This document shows, in pieces, positions 41,270 to 53,424 of a stretch of DNA of 64,000 nt. The notes under the pieces were generated by a model that was given only the letters and a program-made list of their open reading frames with translations, was not told the DNA's origin and made no database searches. The position numbers were made by a program, and so were the translations under genes. How positions within the stretch are numbered: position 1 is the stretch's first letter; each line of letters begins with the position of its first letter. The stretch comes from Trichobilharzia regenti (Eukaryota; Platyhelminthes; Trematoda; Strigeidida; Schistosomatidae): the NCBI GenBank assembly GCA_944472135.2, contig OX235270.1:145095632-145159631 (forward strand), read 5' to 3'.

Positions 41270-44200
41270 CGGAGCTGTACTGCAGTTGAACAGGGGTGTA
41301 ACACCAGGATGACTTCGGCTAGTTATCATACTCCTCTACTCTAGATAGAGGTGGTGGAAAGGGTAACTTCGGAAACTCCACAACCAAACTTACCTATAAG
41401 TTGTCTGTAGCCATCAGTAAAATCTTCATGTGAACACAACTCGAAAGACTAATATAAGCAGAGTATGCGTGACCGGACTCAAGCAATTGTCCTCTGGGCT
41501 CCACGGTCAGGCAACACTAATGCATTTCCTGTTCCAGGTATTCTAAGAAGAAATCAACTGCCAAGGCGTGGACAGAGGGGAAGTACCAACCCCCCCCCAC
41601 AAACACACACACAAAGCTCCGCTGATCAAAACCCACATTCATCATACTGTCACACAGATACGTTCCTCAGGTTCTGTTAACTCTCTGAACATTCATAACA
41701 ATCAGAGTTGTAAAACACTACTGGTAGTTTCTAAAAACCAAGCTTCTAAAGTTTTATGGGAGCATTCAACCTTGTTTCAAATCGACCAACAAACCTCACT
41801 AGCCAGAACTCTGCCATTTCCAGCCATGGGTGTGTGTTGTGTTTCCGAGCCTTACGTTCGATTATTCGCCTAACCCCACCTGGTGAATATCATCCATCTG
41901 CAAAATTCACTCTACAGGTGTCAGGAGATTCTTCGGTTAGTTCGCAGGAACTCGAAGGTTTAGGACTACCATGCAGTGCTAGCGCACGAGAAGAACTACT
42001 TGACTGAATAGCAGGAGATAATCCAATGTGTGATGTACGGGCCAGCTCATCTTTTAGGAGAAGGAAAGATTGAGATACCGGTTGATGTCTTGTCATAATC
42101 ACGCCTTACGTCGTGACCGACTGCAGTTCGAACGAAGTAAGGGAAAATTCTTTCAAAAGATGTCTAGTTCGCTCCTGACAGTGAAACGCTCAGATATAGT
42201 GGATTTAGCAAGTGGCTTCAACGCCTAAGTATGGAAGCTGTGTCTCTTGTAGAAACACATTGCCAGTGCCTATGGAGTTAGATGCCGAAAAACCGACAGC
42301 TGTTCGTGATCAGCACTAACTTCGAACTAATGGAAAGACATGGCCTCACCCCGTGACCTCCATAATCAAATCAACAATGGACATATACAGATCACGTAGC
42401 GATAACCTACTGTTGAGGAGGGGTGGTAGGAGACTGCCTATCCTTCTGGACTCCAACTGCGCTCTGGTTCGTGCTTATATATGCTTACGACAGGATGCAC
42501 CAAAAGAAAACAGGCAGCTATGAGTCATCTGCACTCTAAAAGTCTTCAGAATACAAGATCTTTACTCAGGGAAATACGTCTAAACTCACATATGAGTTCA
42601 ACAGCAAGACTCAACCAGGAGAGCCCTATAATAATAGCCGGCTAGTGGCAGAATCAGTGGTAAAAGCTGTTGAAAACCTGGAATCAAATGTCGGTAAATA
42701 CAGACGGATTTCTGCTGCTTGACTCAAAATGACAGACGCTAGGCAACTATTCTATGACGCTTCAATCACGGCGAGGAGTGAAGGATGCGTAAACGCAAGG
42801 CGATCGGAATTCCCAGCAGCAACAGCGAACAGCTGTGGATAATGAAAGTCAAAGAGACCGAAAAGGCACCAGTGTTAAGTGACACCAGACACAATTTAAA
42901 CTCAGGAACAAACTAAGTTAGAAATAAAGTGAAATGAGAATAATATGATCACTTCTCATGGTAGTGATAATTACAACTATTGCATATGACAGGAAACTGG
43001 AACACCAGAGGCAACACTTTAAGCAGCAGTGCAAGCTTCCAGTATCTAACACCTACCAGAATGGATGGATGAAGACACACATCCTCCAACACTAACTAAC
43101 ATTGCAAAACCCGTCTCCCAACTGAAAGGATGCTAAGCAGTCAGACCTGACGGTGTCACTCCAGAGATATTCAAGGACGATGTTGACGAACTATTGACTG
43201 TGTGAACTAGGACATTAGATGATGTGTAGGAGTAAGAAATAGTCCCGCTCGACTGGTGAAAATCGCTGATTGCTCCAGTTTAAAAGAATGGAGACAAATG
43301 TTCCTGTGTTAATCACAGGGGTGGGAAATCAACTTGACTAACATAGTATCTCAAATTCTAGGTTCAGTAATCATGCATACAGTAAATGGTGTTCGAGAGA
43401 AACAAGCCTCGGAATACCAAGTAGGAATTAGGCCTGGACGAAGGTGTATTGGTCGTATATTCACCCTTCGACCAATCCTGGGATACAGACATACTTATTG
43501 GTGTCCAGCACTTTCCATATTTATTGATCACAAGGTGACATCTAACTCCGTCCACCGAGAACTATTGTGGTAACACCCGGTCGTGAAGGGATCGTTGAGA
43601 AATTAGTGCGTGGTAATCACGGTATTCTAACCAAACTCAAACGCTAGTATTACAGCTTATGGATGTTTGGCATTTGAAGTGATGATGAGCAGTATTGTCC
43701 AACTGGAATGCCCCTTGTCTCCACTTTATTACATATGTACCGTTGGATGTGACCCTAACTGACTTCAGTGACTTTACGATTGACTTGTTAAAAGGGAACA
43801 CTCTCGCTGTCTTGGAGAATACGGATGATAATGTCCCTCTAGAAGAAGACTGACAAAATCAAAGTCTTCTGAACATACTGAATAGATATCTTAGTATGCT
43901 TGGCATACGAGTCGACCTTGTCAAGCGCAATAAGATGCTGCAGAATTCATATGCACCTACTCCCAGTTTGAAGAAAGTTAGTGAAGTGGTTGAGCGTGAT
44001 GACCACTTCGCTTGTTCCGGAAGTCACGCTGGCCCTAATATGCTAGTTGTAGTCGAAATCTCAGCACTTTTACAAGAGGCTGGCATGTCATTTTCCAGCT
44101 CACACCACGTCTTTCGCAGAAGCGACATCAGTTCATCAATCAAGGGAAGTGTGTACTGCGCTTCGATTCGCTTTGTCCTTCTTTATAGCTGTGAGACATG

Positions 44201-44545
44201 TCTACTAAAAATGGTAGGCATCAAAATGTTAGCTACCTTTGAACATAGGTGTTGGCATCCTATCTCACGTGTAAACTTGTAAAATATGGTGAGTAATATT
44301 AAGATCAGGTGTACTGTTAGGTAAGAAGAGCAACTCGAATGATGAGGTTATGAAAATACATCCGCTGAGATGACTAGGGCACGTTTTAAAGCATGCTAAA
44401 CCACCACCTTCCCCAACCAGTGATGCTATCTGACTTACGATTAGGTTAGAAAAAGAGCTCGGGGTGGTCGAAGCAAAGCATAGATTTGATTCATAAAGCC
44501 TTTTAACATCAGGTAGGTTGGTAGGTGTAGATTATTGATATGCCC
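41270..44545 (+). mobile_element. RTE-1, near full length, heavily decayed
   Basis: Collinear with the copy at 1-3535 and includes more 5' UTR. Endonuclease relics from about 41740 (AFNLVSNRPTNLTSQN; CSSNE near 42125; GFNA near 42213). RT relics: LKGCxAVRPDGVTPEIF near 43125-43175, TNIVSQILGSVIM and RPGRRCIGRIFTLRPILGYR (43334-43500). The YADD box is lost (ENTDDNVPL near 43815); the C-terminal VLLYSCETC lies near 44175. No GACA tail seen. Confidence 0.85.
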
Positions 44546-44564
44546 AAAAGAAGTTCCTAATGGC

Positions 44565-44925
44565 ACAGAAGCATTAATGCTTCACTCTTTGTAATCTGCC
44601 AGACGCTTTTAAATCCTTTGATGTCTTCATCACAGCCGCATATAGTTGAGACGACGCTGCCTTCATAAGTGAAAGACGTGATCCACTTTAGGCCATTTCC
44701 ATTGATAGTGAGTGATGCTAGTTTTCGTTGGTCTTTTTCTGTGTTCACATGCATTCATATCTTCGCTTCCAGCCTCTTCTGACAACTTCTTAGTTATGTC
44801 TTGCATGCCTTCCAGTTTGTGTCACATTAAACATAAATCATCCCAGAAGTTCAGATCTCTCACAGTTTTCCTGTTAGTTCAACGAATGTCCGTGATATCA
44901 GACTTGTTTACTCTTTACATACACG
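44565..44925 (-). mobile_element. RTE-2 fragment
   Basis: On the - strand: MQDITKKLSEEA near 44800, KLASLTINGNGLKWITSFTY then GSVVSTICGCDEDIK (44754-44620), the segment after the RT palm, and FKSVWQITKSEALM. Confidence 0.75.
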
Positions 44926-44929
44926 GGTT

Positions 44930-46450
44930 GTAAGTATGCCCATGTACCAGAATCCGTCGAAGGGTGAATATACGATTAATGGCAAAGCTTGAAAACTCTA
45001 AACTTAGCCAAACCATCGATCATTTCGACGTTTATAAAAGATACGTAGAAGACACTTTCGTTATCTGCGATAGTTAACGTAATTCTTGATGATGTCTTGT
45101 GTGCTTTCAACAACTGCCATCCTTCTTTACAATTCACCACAGAAAAGGAATCTGAACTAATTATTCCGTTTCTTGATGTGTGCCTTAGTAGACATAATGA
45201 CGGATCTCTCAAAACATCCATCCATCGAAAACGTACATGGAACGGACAACTAAATAATTTTTATAGTTGGGTGCCTATCTCCAGGAAAAGGAACCTAATT
45301 CATTCGGTCTGCTTTAGTATAAGGAACATTTGTAGTTCTGATTGCGTTGACTCAGAACTTGACTTCTTGAAAGCCAAGCTCGCAGAAAACGGTTACCCGG
45401 ACTGATTTATTGACAGCAACATGAGAGATAAGCAGTCTAAATTGGTCACCGACTCGGTTTCAAAGAAAACCTTATTCATGGACATCGAATTCAAAGGTGA
45501 TCAAGCTTCAGATAAGCTCAAAGACTGTCTCTCTAGAGCAGTCAATAGGACGTTCTCTGCAGCAAAATTTCAAATGACGTTCACCAGCCACAAGTTGTTC
45601 CCCATCTTTATAAGGGAGAAGCTCCTCCATCTGACCGCCTCCATGTGCATCCATCAGTTCACCTGCTGTTGGGGAGTAAGGTGTATTGGCTGTAGCCAGA
45701 AGACGCTTTTCACACCGATACGACAACATATTCCAGCATGGTTTTACAAGGGAGAAAGGAAGTGTGTGAGAAGCTCTATTCTAGAACACCTGGTCGATTC
45801 CTATCACTCTGCCAACCCTTACCGATTCCACGCCAGCTTGCTGAGTTTTCTTCCTTACAGGCTTCTAAAGACAGCTGAGGCTTTGGCAATTCATGACTTT
45901 AAGCCAGACCTTTGTGTACAAAAGAAGTATGTACAATCCTTACTTGGCTGTAGAGTGATAGACATTTATTTGTTTTGTTTATTTAGTTATTCTACGTACC
46001 TTTCCATTATTACTACAAGTGTTATTACTATTACTATTCTCACTCTGAATCTTTTCCACTTGACATTTTAAACCCAAAATCATTCATTTTTATATTTTTA
46101 TTTTTACAATATTGAATTCTAGCTTATCAAATTTCACACCATGTTATGTAACATTTTATATTCGTCTACTAATCCTATAATTATGCACCCCTTTCCAAAA
46201 TCTATACACCTTATGTAATATTCTATATATGACACTAATCGTTTTGCCACTTGACATTTAATTATGACTACAATCACAAATATTTAAACTGCATTTCATA
46301 CTTCTGCTATTATTATTCCATGTATTCACACCTCTGACCTAATTCCCTCCCTGGATATAATTTCTTAAAAATGCCCATATATATACGATTGTACAGCTTG
46401 ATAATAAATTAGTTGTTGAAGAGAGTCTCTTCGCTGAAAATGGTGTGTAC
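44930..46450 (+). mobile_element. PLE with long open RT/GIY-YIG part
   Basis: RT palm relic VYKRYVEDTFVICDS near 45025-45075 (one frameshift), then 45097-45405 SLQFTTEKESELIIPFLDVC and SIHRKRTWNGQLNNFYSWVP. After one stop, 45421-46071 (216 codons) continues KKTLFMDIEFKGDQ, FQMTFTSHKLFPIFIREKLL and a decayed GIY-YIG (RCIGCSQ in place of YIGRS, RQHIPAWFYKG, SSILEHLVDSYHS), then ALAIHDFKPDLCVQKK. The 3' UTR ends with the terminal GTACAGCTTGATAATAAATT near 46397. Confidence 0.85.
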
Positions 46451-46794
46451 TGAATTCTGAAACTTCAAGGTATAGCGGTCCACCCTTAACAAGTACCACA
46501 GTGAAACGAGTATTATGATTCATCAGACAGAATGATATTCAGATAAACATAAGATAAGACACAGGTGATGAAGATAACCATTGGAATTGGTCACCTCCTT
46601 CACTTATTTGGCGTTTGGCAGCATCGTTTCAACTACGAGAACAACAGACTAGACTTCGAGTTCGTTGAAAAGAAAATTTTCTTTGCTGCAATCCTCTTCT
46701 TATTAACTCCTATGACCCAATGTGTATATTCCGTGATTTGAAGATAGGGATGTCAAAACCACTATGCGAAAGACAACACACACACACACCCTCG
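46451..46794. other. Mixed scraps: RTE-2 and PLE ends
   Basis: 46545-46640 is a short RTE-2 remnant in + orientation (AGGTGATGAAGATAACC, GCAGCATCGTTTCAACTAC). 46655-46700 (AAAAGAAAATTTTCTTTGCT) resembles a PLE end. A CA/AC run lies at 46775-46790. Confidence 0.45.
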
Positions 46795-47172
46795 TCACTC
46801 TGTAATCAAACAAAAACTTGGCATCAGTCAATGAAATCCACAACAGTTGGTCTAAGCCACGTAGAAAGGTGTAGACTTCCAGGCTGGGGTCCTCGGGACG
46901 GTAAAAATCAATGGTTGGAAACAATTGGTGACATGGCTCAAAATCGTTCTCAGTGGCGCAGATGCATCCACTCCCTGTGACTTATGATCTTCAATGAAAC
47001 TGTTTTGTATTTCTTTATCTCTCCTTTGTCTCACACCTCTGCTCACTGTTTCTATTATGCTTTTCTTGTACTTTCTTCTCTTGCTTCGCGTGCTACACGG
47101 AATGTGGCGACTTGAACTTCCGCACATTTGTGCAAAGTTCTATGTCGAAAACAGACAGACAGACACTCTGTA
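46795..47172 (+). mobile_element. RTE-1 3' end
   Basis: 5'-truncated copy from CAAACAAAAACTTGGCATCA to the (GACA)n tail at 47155-47167. Over 350 bases it is nearly the same as 3155-3530, so among the younger RTE-1 insertions. Confidence 0.88.
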
Positions 47173-47199
47173 ATCAATTTGGAAATCTTTTACACTAAG

Positions 47200-48300
47200 C
47201 AGAATAGCGAAAATCCGAATTTTGTTCTGTATTATTGCTGAATGCAGAAGATGTCCACATTGGTTTCAGGTTGATGAAGGCGTGGCATATATCTTGCCTT
47301 CCCGATTCTGGCTGACTGGCTTTGACATCTTCATCCGGTCCGATTGCCTGTGGTTGAAACAGTGCTTCCTAGGCGGATAAGTGAATGCAAGAAGTAACTT
47401 ATATCAAAACTCTCCCAATGATGATGATTGGTGCTGATTGTTGTTGCTGCTGGTTCGTTGGTTATCTTCATCATCTTCGTTTCACCTGCAATCCTGCCTC
47501 CAGCCCCTGCTTGATCAACCAGCTAGTTTGTTGGTTTTCGCCTGCAAGTCTTCGAGTTTGTGTGACATTACGCATAAATCATTCACACACAAGAAATCCA
47601 GATATTCTAGAGTCTTCTTACCAGCCAGTGCAGCACACTCCTGTTGTCTCACTCCCAATGCACAGTCTGATGCATAATCCAGTCCACCACAATTAGGAAT
47701 ATCATCGTTGGTTACAGTAGGCACTCTGCCTTATATTTCTTCTTTATTCACTTCGAACGCCTCGCTGAGTTTTCCGCTGTGGATCACCTGGCACTTGCTA
47801 GTGTCATACAGCCAGCAGTCGAATGGGTTCAATAGAGACAAGGGTACTATACTACACGCTGCTGAAGTGGTTTCCAAAGTACTTCTCGGTCAACGCTGTC
47901 TGTGGAGGGGCTTTCCGAAGTCGATGAAGTTGAGGTAGAGAGAGGTTTGACTGCCATTCTATGCTTTGTTCGATGATGGTAATGATGCGTAGAGTTGAAA
48001 TTTGATGAGCACATGATTTGCCTTTCGTGGATTCAGCCAGCTTGTTCCTGTGAGGGTGGCAGCATTCTGTATCCAGTGCATCTTTTATTCTCTTCATGAT
48101 GATGAGACTTGGTATTTTACTTGGTGTGGACAAGATCATTATTCTACGCTAGTTCTTGAAGAGTGAGGTGTGTCCATCTTCTTTAGCAGCTGTACAAGGT
48201 AGCCAATAGTTCTTCCAATCAGTAGGCACCTTTCCTTCCTTCCAAAGCTTTTGCAATATTGAATTCAGCATATCTGCTGCCGTCTTTGGGTCTTTTTTTA
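47200..48300 (-). mobile_element. RTE-2, RT to 3' region
   Basis: On the - strand: RT fingers ILSTPSKIPSLIIMKRIKDA and TKGKSCAHQISTLRIITI (48139-47852), then C-terminal relics to 47200. The segment 47880-48235 is almost identical to 32450-32790 of the other RTE-2, suggesting a common recent source. The 5' end is lost near 48300. Confidence 0.82.
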
Positions 48301-49039
48301 GTGCTGTGAAGCGAATTGACTCCTAGCATCCTAATGACCCCAGATATGTACTCTATGCCTCTCTAAATGACTCAAACCAACAGCCAAAGACCTTGTGGAT
48401 TCACACCATCTTTTAATTTGACCACCTCTGCATCCCAAGTTAGGCCAATTTCACCTAAAAAATAGCTCATCGAGCAAAGTGACATCGCAGTAAGCACAAC
48501 ACTTGCCCAGTCCATTCCCACAACCTCATTGGCTCATCTGCCTGCTTACGTAACACTACACGTGCCCGATTTCAGTAATAACGAACATAATATGCCAACT
48601 AAAACGAGAGACAGACAACAGCGGTGGACGCTTTCAGGTTTGTAACTTTCGACGACCACGCCTCAAAGTCATAGAAAGGAATAGAACAAACTACTTCACA
48701 GTATATATGCTGTTCAGTGGATGACTAGATGTCTAAAACTGTCAGTATTATAAAATTATGAAGAAGAACAAGAACAAGAGTAGGAAGGACATGCATTAAT
48801 CCAAGCTGTTTCGGTCTATCTCAACAAGTGAACTCAGTTGCATGAACAAAACATGTGTGGCTAGTTCACAACTGTTACGTGAAATTTTTCATGCACACTG
48901 CTAAAATTTGACAAATTCTTCACCGGTATATTTTTACAAGTCTATCTGTTCTATGGAAATGAATGACTGAATTCGCAGTTTCATTTTGGATAAAATACCC
49001 GGTGGACCCAATTAAAAATAATAATATAATTTACAAAAT
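48301..49039. other. 0.74 kb unexplained, less AT-rich
   Basis: No ORF or known repeat seen. 48310-48620 has noticeably more C than its surroundings. Candidate for a low-copy element or unannotated exon; nothing supports either firmly. Confidence 0.35.
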
Positions 49040-49785
49040 AACTTGCAATGACTGTGAGTAAGGTCAACTACATAGGTCAGTCAAATAGTAGATCAGGAGT
49101 AGTGAGATTATCAGAACATAAGAATTTAGCTAAGGTAAGAATGGTTGACCCCGAGAAGATAAGTAATTTAGAAAAAAGCTCAGCACTACATTGCACTGCA
49201 TGCATTAACACACAATCACAAAATAGAATGGTGGAAGAGTGTTAAAATTCTAAAAAGTAATCTATGTAGGAGGCGAGAGACAGATTACTGAATCCTGGTT
49301 CATCGAGTGAATGCAGATACCAGAAATACGGAAGATATTATTACCACCAGTCAGTCATATCAGAGGAGGATAATAAATAATCTAAAAATTCTATTTTAAT
49401 TCACGTACGTCATAACATTCTAATAAGTTACTTATTTTGACTATAAAAAACACTCGTCTTATTCCCCATCTGATTGTGATTGATGAATAACACTCATGTT
49501 ATTATTTCTGAATGCCCATTATCCTACATTGATTTCTATTCCGAGATCTAATCACCAATTTCACTCATGTATATAAATGAAGGAAAGAAGTTGTGTGAGT
49601 GAGTGACTTGATATGATTATGAGTGGCAATAGTTTGTGCTCGAAACGTGGTCGCATCAGTTAATATTACTGTATAACACTCTGTGATTTATCAAAATAAA
49701 ATCTTATCTATAATGGTGTTATACTCTACCACCACAGTGCCCAAGTTTTATACTTATATCAATAATTATATGAATTCGCAATTGC
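49040..49785 (+). mobile_element. PLE-2 with GIY-YIG start
   Basis: 49048-49245 encodes VSKVNYIGQSNSRSGVVRLS then EHKNLAK, the YIG...R...EH pattern of the GIY-YIG nuclease, with EKSSALHCTACIN downstream. Non-coding 3' part follows to CCACAGTGCCCAAGTTTTAT. This copy shows that the repeats at 14.1, 23.9 and 25.8 kb are the ends of a Penelope-like element. Confidence 0.78.
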
Positions 49786-49828
49786 TGTGACAGATTTTGT
49801 AGTAATATATGTTCAACATATATTATTG

Positions 49829-49855
49829 CTCTCTCTCTCTCTCTCTCTCTCTCTC
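49829..49855. repeat. (CT)n microsatellite
   Basis: About 13 CT units. Confidence 0.9.
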
Positions 49856-50077
49856 GCAAATATGGTACTTAAATGCTCTTGGATTTCATTCGACTCTTTA
49901 GATCAACAGAACAGCACTACTGTGATTTACTTCTAATAGTCCTAACCTTATTCACAGACCAAACATTTTAAATTCAAGAATGCTGTATTATTTATTTTTG
50001 TCTCCTTAATTTCGAAATTTAAGGATGTGTCTTAAACGAGTTCATACTGTTTTTGTATTTAACTTAAATGTCTAATT

Positions 50078-51555
50078 CCAGGCAGAGTTTAGACCAGGAA
50101 GAAAGTGTATTTATTTCATCTCCACCCTTCAACAAATTCTGGAACATAGGCATACTTACCGTCGGCGTTCCACATTCGTTATATTTCTTGACCTAAAGGC
50201 GGCATTAGATTCTGTAGACCGAGTTCTCTGGCGATGCTTTACTGTAAAGGTGATGCGGACAAAATACATTACACTGATCAAGACACTCACTCTAGTCGAA
50301 CTCATGCAGCCAGGTAGGAGCTTACGGTGTATTTTCATCTGAACTGGTGACAACTAGTGGTGTCCGTCAGGGATACTCATTATCCCCATTTCTATTCAAT
50401 TTCTCCAAGATGTACTAATGGACTTAACCCTAACTGACTTCAGCGACTCAGGGATTGACTTGTTACCATCAGCGAACAATAGTCTCTTTGACTTAGAATA
50501 TGCAGATGATATAGTCCCTCTAAGCGAGGATGCTGACAAAATGCAGTCTCCTGAACACCTTGAGCTGCAATCTTCAAATGTTCGGCATGCGATTCGTTCC
50601 GGTCCAATGTAAGATGATGTTACAGGACTGGACTACACTAACTCCTAGTTTAGAAATAGGGAGTGAAGTGTTTTGTGGAGCGTGTTGACCACTTCACTTA
50701 TTTGGGAAGTTGCATCAGCCAGCTCCAACGGGTTGATCTCTGACGAAATCTCAGCATGGATACAGAGGGTTATTTTCGCATATGCCAGTTTACGCCGTCT
50801 CTGACTTAGTAGACGTGATATCCGGCCGGCTATCAGCCGAAGGGCGTGTGTACTGCTCAGCGGTCCGTTCCGTCCTCCTTTATGGCAGTGAGACCTGGCC
50901 TTTGACAGTGGAGGACATGAAAAGCCTGGCTAGCTGTCTTTGATCATAGGTGCCTGTATCTTATCTCCCCCGTGAAGTGGTATAATAAGGTGAGCAATAT
51001 TGAGGTCAGGCTTCGAGTGCTAGGTAAGGAGGAAAGGGAAATCAATCGAAGAGGCTGTGAAATTACATCGACTGAGAGAGATGGTTAGGACATGCGTCAC
51101 ATATGCCTAGTCATCGCCTTCCTCGACAGGCAATGTTAGCTGACATAGGGTCAGGTTAGAAAAGAGATAGCCAGTGGTGGTCAAACCAAAACATGGCTTC
51201 ACCAGTCAATGAAATCCACAACAGTTAGTTTAATCAAACCAGGTAGGAAGGTGTAGACTTCCTGACTGGTTGGGGTCCTCAGATCGATAGAAACCAATGG
51301 CTGGCGACAATTGGTGATTTGGCTCAAAATCGTTCTCAATAGCGCAGATACATTCACTCCTTGTGACTTGATTTCCAACGAAACTATATCGTTCTTCGTT
51401 ATTACTACTCCTTTGTCTCACACCTCTGTTTACTGTCTCTATTATGCATTTCTTCTACTTTCTTCTCTTGCTTTGTGTGCTAAATGGAGTGTGGCAACTT
51501 GAACTGCTGTACATCGGTGCAAAATTCTATGTCGAAAACAGACAGACAGACATCA
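50078..51555 (+). mobile_element. RTE-1, 5'-truncated in RT
   Basis: Starts in RT: AEFRPGRKCIYFISTLQQIL and VIFLDLKAALDSVDR (50087-50225). Then LLPSANNSLFDLEYADDIVP (50418-50612) keeps the YADD catalytic pair. C-terminal VLLYGSETWPLTVEDMK near 50873; 3' UTR and (GACA)n end at 51552. Frame breaks near 50300 and 50590. Collinear with 2020-3535 without the SINE-D. Confidence 0.87.
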
Positions 51556-51739
51556 AATTCCAGCCTCTATACTTACTCACTTACTCCGTTAAAATACTCT
51601 GCCTCGATGTTAGGCCATGCTAGTTTGCATCTGTTTACGCTTTGTATATTATTTCTGCACTAGTTTCGTGTGTGTGTGAGAGAGAGAGAGAAGTAATCCA
51701 TTAACGGGATCTAAAGGTATCTGTGAATTTAAACAAATA

Positions 51740-52430
51740 TTATGAATTTCCCTGTAAGTTTACACGTAAATGTAGTAAAATAGAAATTCATAGGGAATAA
51801 AAAGACAGGTGCAGCGAAGAAAATTTTCTTATCAACGAAATCATCAGCTAGGCTGTACATTCGTGTATTTGTATAGTAGGTGAGTAGGAAAGTTCCAGAA
51901 TAATTTCTGGTCAAGGGTCAAATTAATAAAATTACAATTAGGAATTAGAATGCCATAATAAACACGAGGGACGGACAAAACTCAAACAAAGCAGCATCAT
52001 TATTACTGAGAAGATTGACATATTGTGCAATTAGGGGTTAGAAATGTAGAAATAACAAAAATAGACAGGATGTTTGGATAAAAAGATCTAGTGGGATCAT
52101 AACTAATGTGACGAATAATTGTTTATGCAGTTAGGGATTAAATATGTAGAAATAAGAAAATGACAAAATATACAGGAAGTTCCGATAGGAAAATATGGTG
52201 GTGTGAACAGAGATTAAGAAAAACTTAAAAATAACATGAAGTTTGGATAAGAAAGCCAATAGGATAGTCACTATTAAAAAAAATTACCTGTTTATGATGA
52301 CCACGGCAGGGACAAGGGTTGAACGTATTTCTTTTGGATACATAGCTTGGGTTTGAGCTTTTGGATGCCCAGAAAATCCACAGCACGCAATACATTAATC
52401 TCGAAATTCATAAGTATTTTGAGCACTAAT
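51740..52430 (-). mobile_element. PLE terminal (pseudo-LTR) region
   Basis: Similar in order to 19440-19850: AAAATTTTCTTATCAACG, GGCTGTACATTCGTG, GGAAAGTTCCAGAAT, GACAGGATGTTTGGATAAAA, TTTGGATACATAGCTTGGG. Contains near-tandem blocks of about 100 bases (GTTAGAAATGTAGAAATAAC near 52040 and ATTAAATATGTAGAAATAAG near 52137). Non-coding. Confidence 0.55.
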
Positions 52431-52436
52431 TCCTTT

Positions 52437-52667
52437 TCTTTCCTTCACGTTCCCAGTAGAACATAGGGCCTCAAGCTAGTGGCCTGAAGTTTCTGTAACA
52501 GTGTTTAATTTTATAGGATGTGGTTGCTAGCCTCATGCCCAACCTTTCCTCGTTAGCAGCATTATTTCCGGCTAAGCGAGGTAAAGGAGTGAGTCAGTGG
52601 CCGGGGATCTAACCCCGGACCATGTGCATGGTCGGCGAGCGTCCTAACCGGTGTGCCACCGACGCAC
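52437..52667 (-). mobile_element. SINE-A
   Basis: Box A GTGGCACACCGGTTAGG near 52644-52660 and box B GGTTAGATCCCCGG near 52603-52616 (one change). Body and RTE-2-like tail (TATGTTCTACTGGGAACG then AAGGAAAGAAAAGG) as in other copies. Confidence 0.88.
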
Positions 52668-53345
52668 AAAGAGCCTACAAAATAGAGACTAACCGGTTAC
52701 TTCGTTGCGGTTGGTAAACAGAATCACGATAAGTTTAGCTGTCGACAAGAGAGTGCCTTACTTGAAATGAAGACTGAGTTATGAACACAAATCAACTCAT
52801 TCTATTCAGTGTTCGCAGTTCATGTCTAAACAACTAATGGAATCCTCCTAAGATGTTTACTGAGTAGCAACAAGGTTACCTAAAACTATAAATATAGATA
52901 GTGTCCCTTAGCAAATTTAGTGTAACAAAGACTAACCACAAAATTAACGAAGAATGAAGGTGAGAAATAAGAAAATATAGCATTGTGAAGGTTTTGGGTA
53001 ATTTCACTAAGAATTGTAGTCGATTCTCATAAACTCTACGACTTCAACTAGGTAGGTAGGTAGGTAGTCGATTAATTTCCGAATAATCTACATAAACAAA
53101 CCATTCATTTGTGACATCCGAATAGTCTATCCTCATCTGTATTCAACTCCAGGCTAACTCCGAACAAAACTGGTAGCCACCATGCTTATATGCACTACAC
53201 GGCTCCGTGATGATTCATAGACTAACCTTTCTCCATAGACAAAGTATAATTATCCAAGTAGCACCAACTCAAAGAAATCAAAACCAATGATGTGGTTGTG
53301 TTCTCTGAGCTGGATGGTTGATTTATCATATCTAAATCAAAACCA
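52668..53345. other. Nothing recognised
   Basis: AT-rich; contains a short (GTAG)n tract at 53051-53069. Confidence 0.4.
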
Positions 53346-53349
53346 ACCT

Positions 53350-53420
53350 GTACAATCGTATATATATACGACTGTACAGCTTGATAATAAATTCGTTGTA
53401 AAGAGTCTCTTCGGGCAAGT
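53350..53420 (+). mobile_element. PLE 3' terminal scrap
   Basis: GTACAGCTTGATAATAAATT then CGTTGTAAAGAGTCTCTTCG matches the ends at 46397 and 57430. Confidence 0.7.
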
Positions 53421-53424
53421 TACC

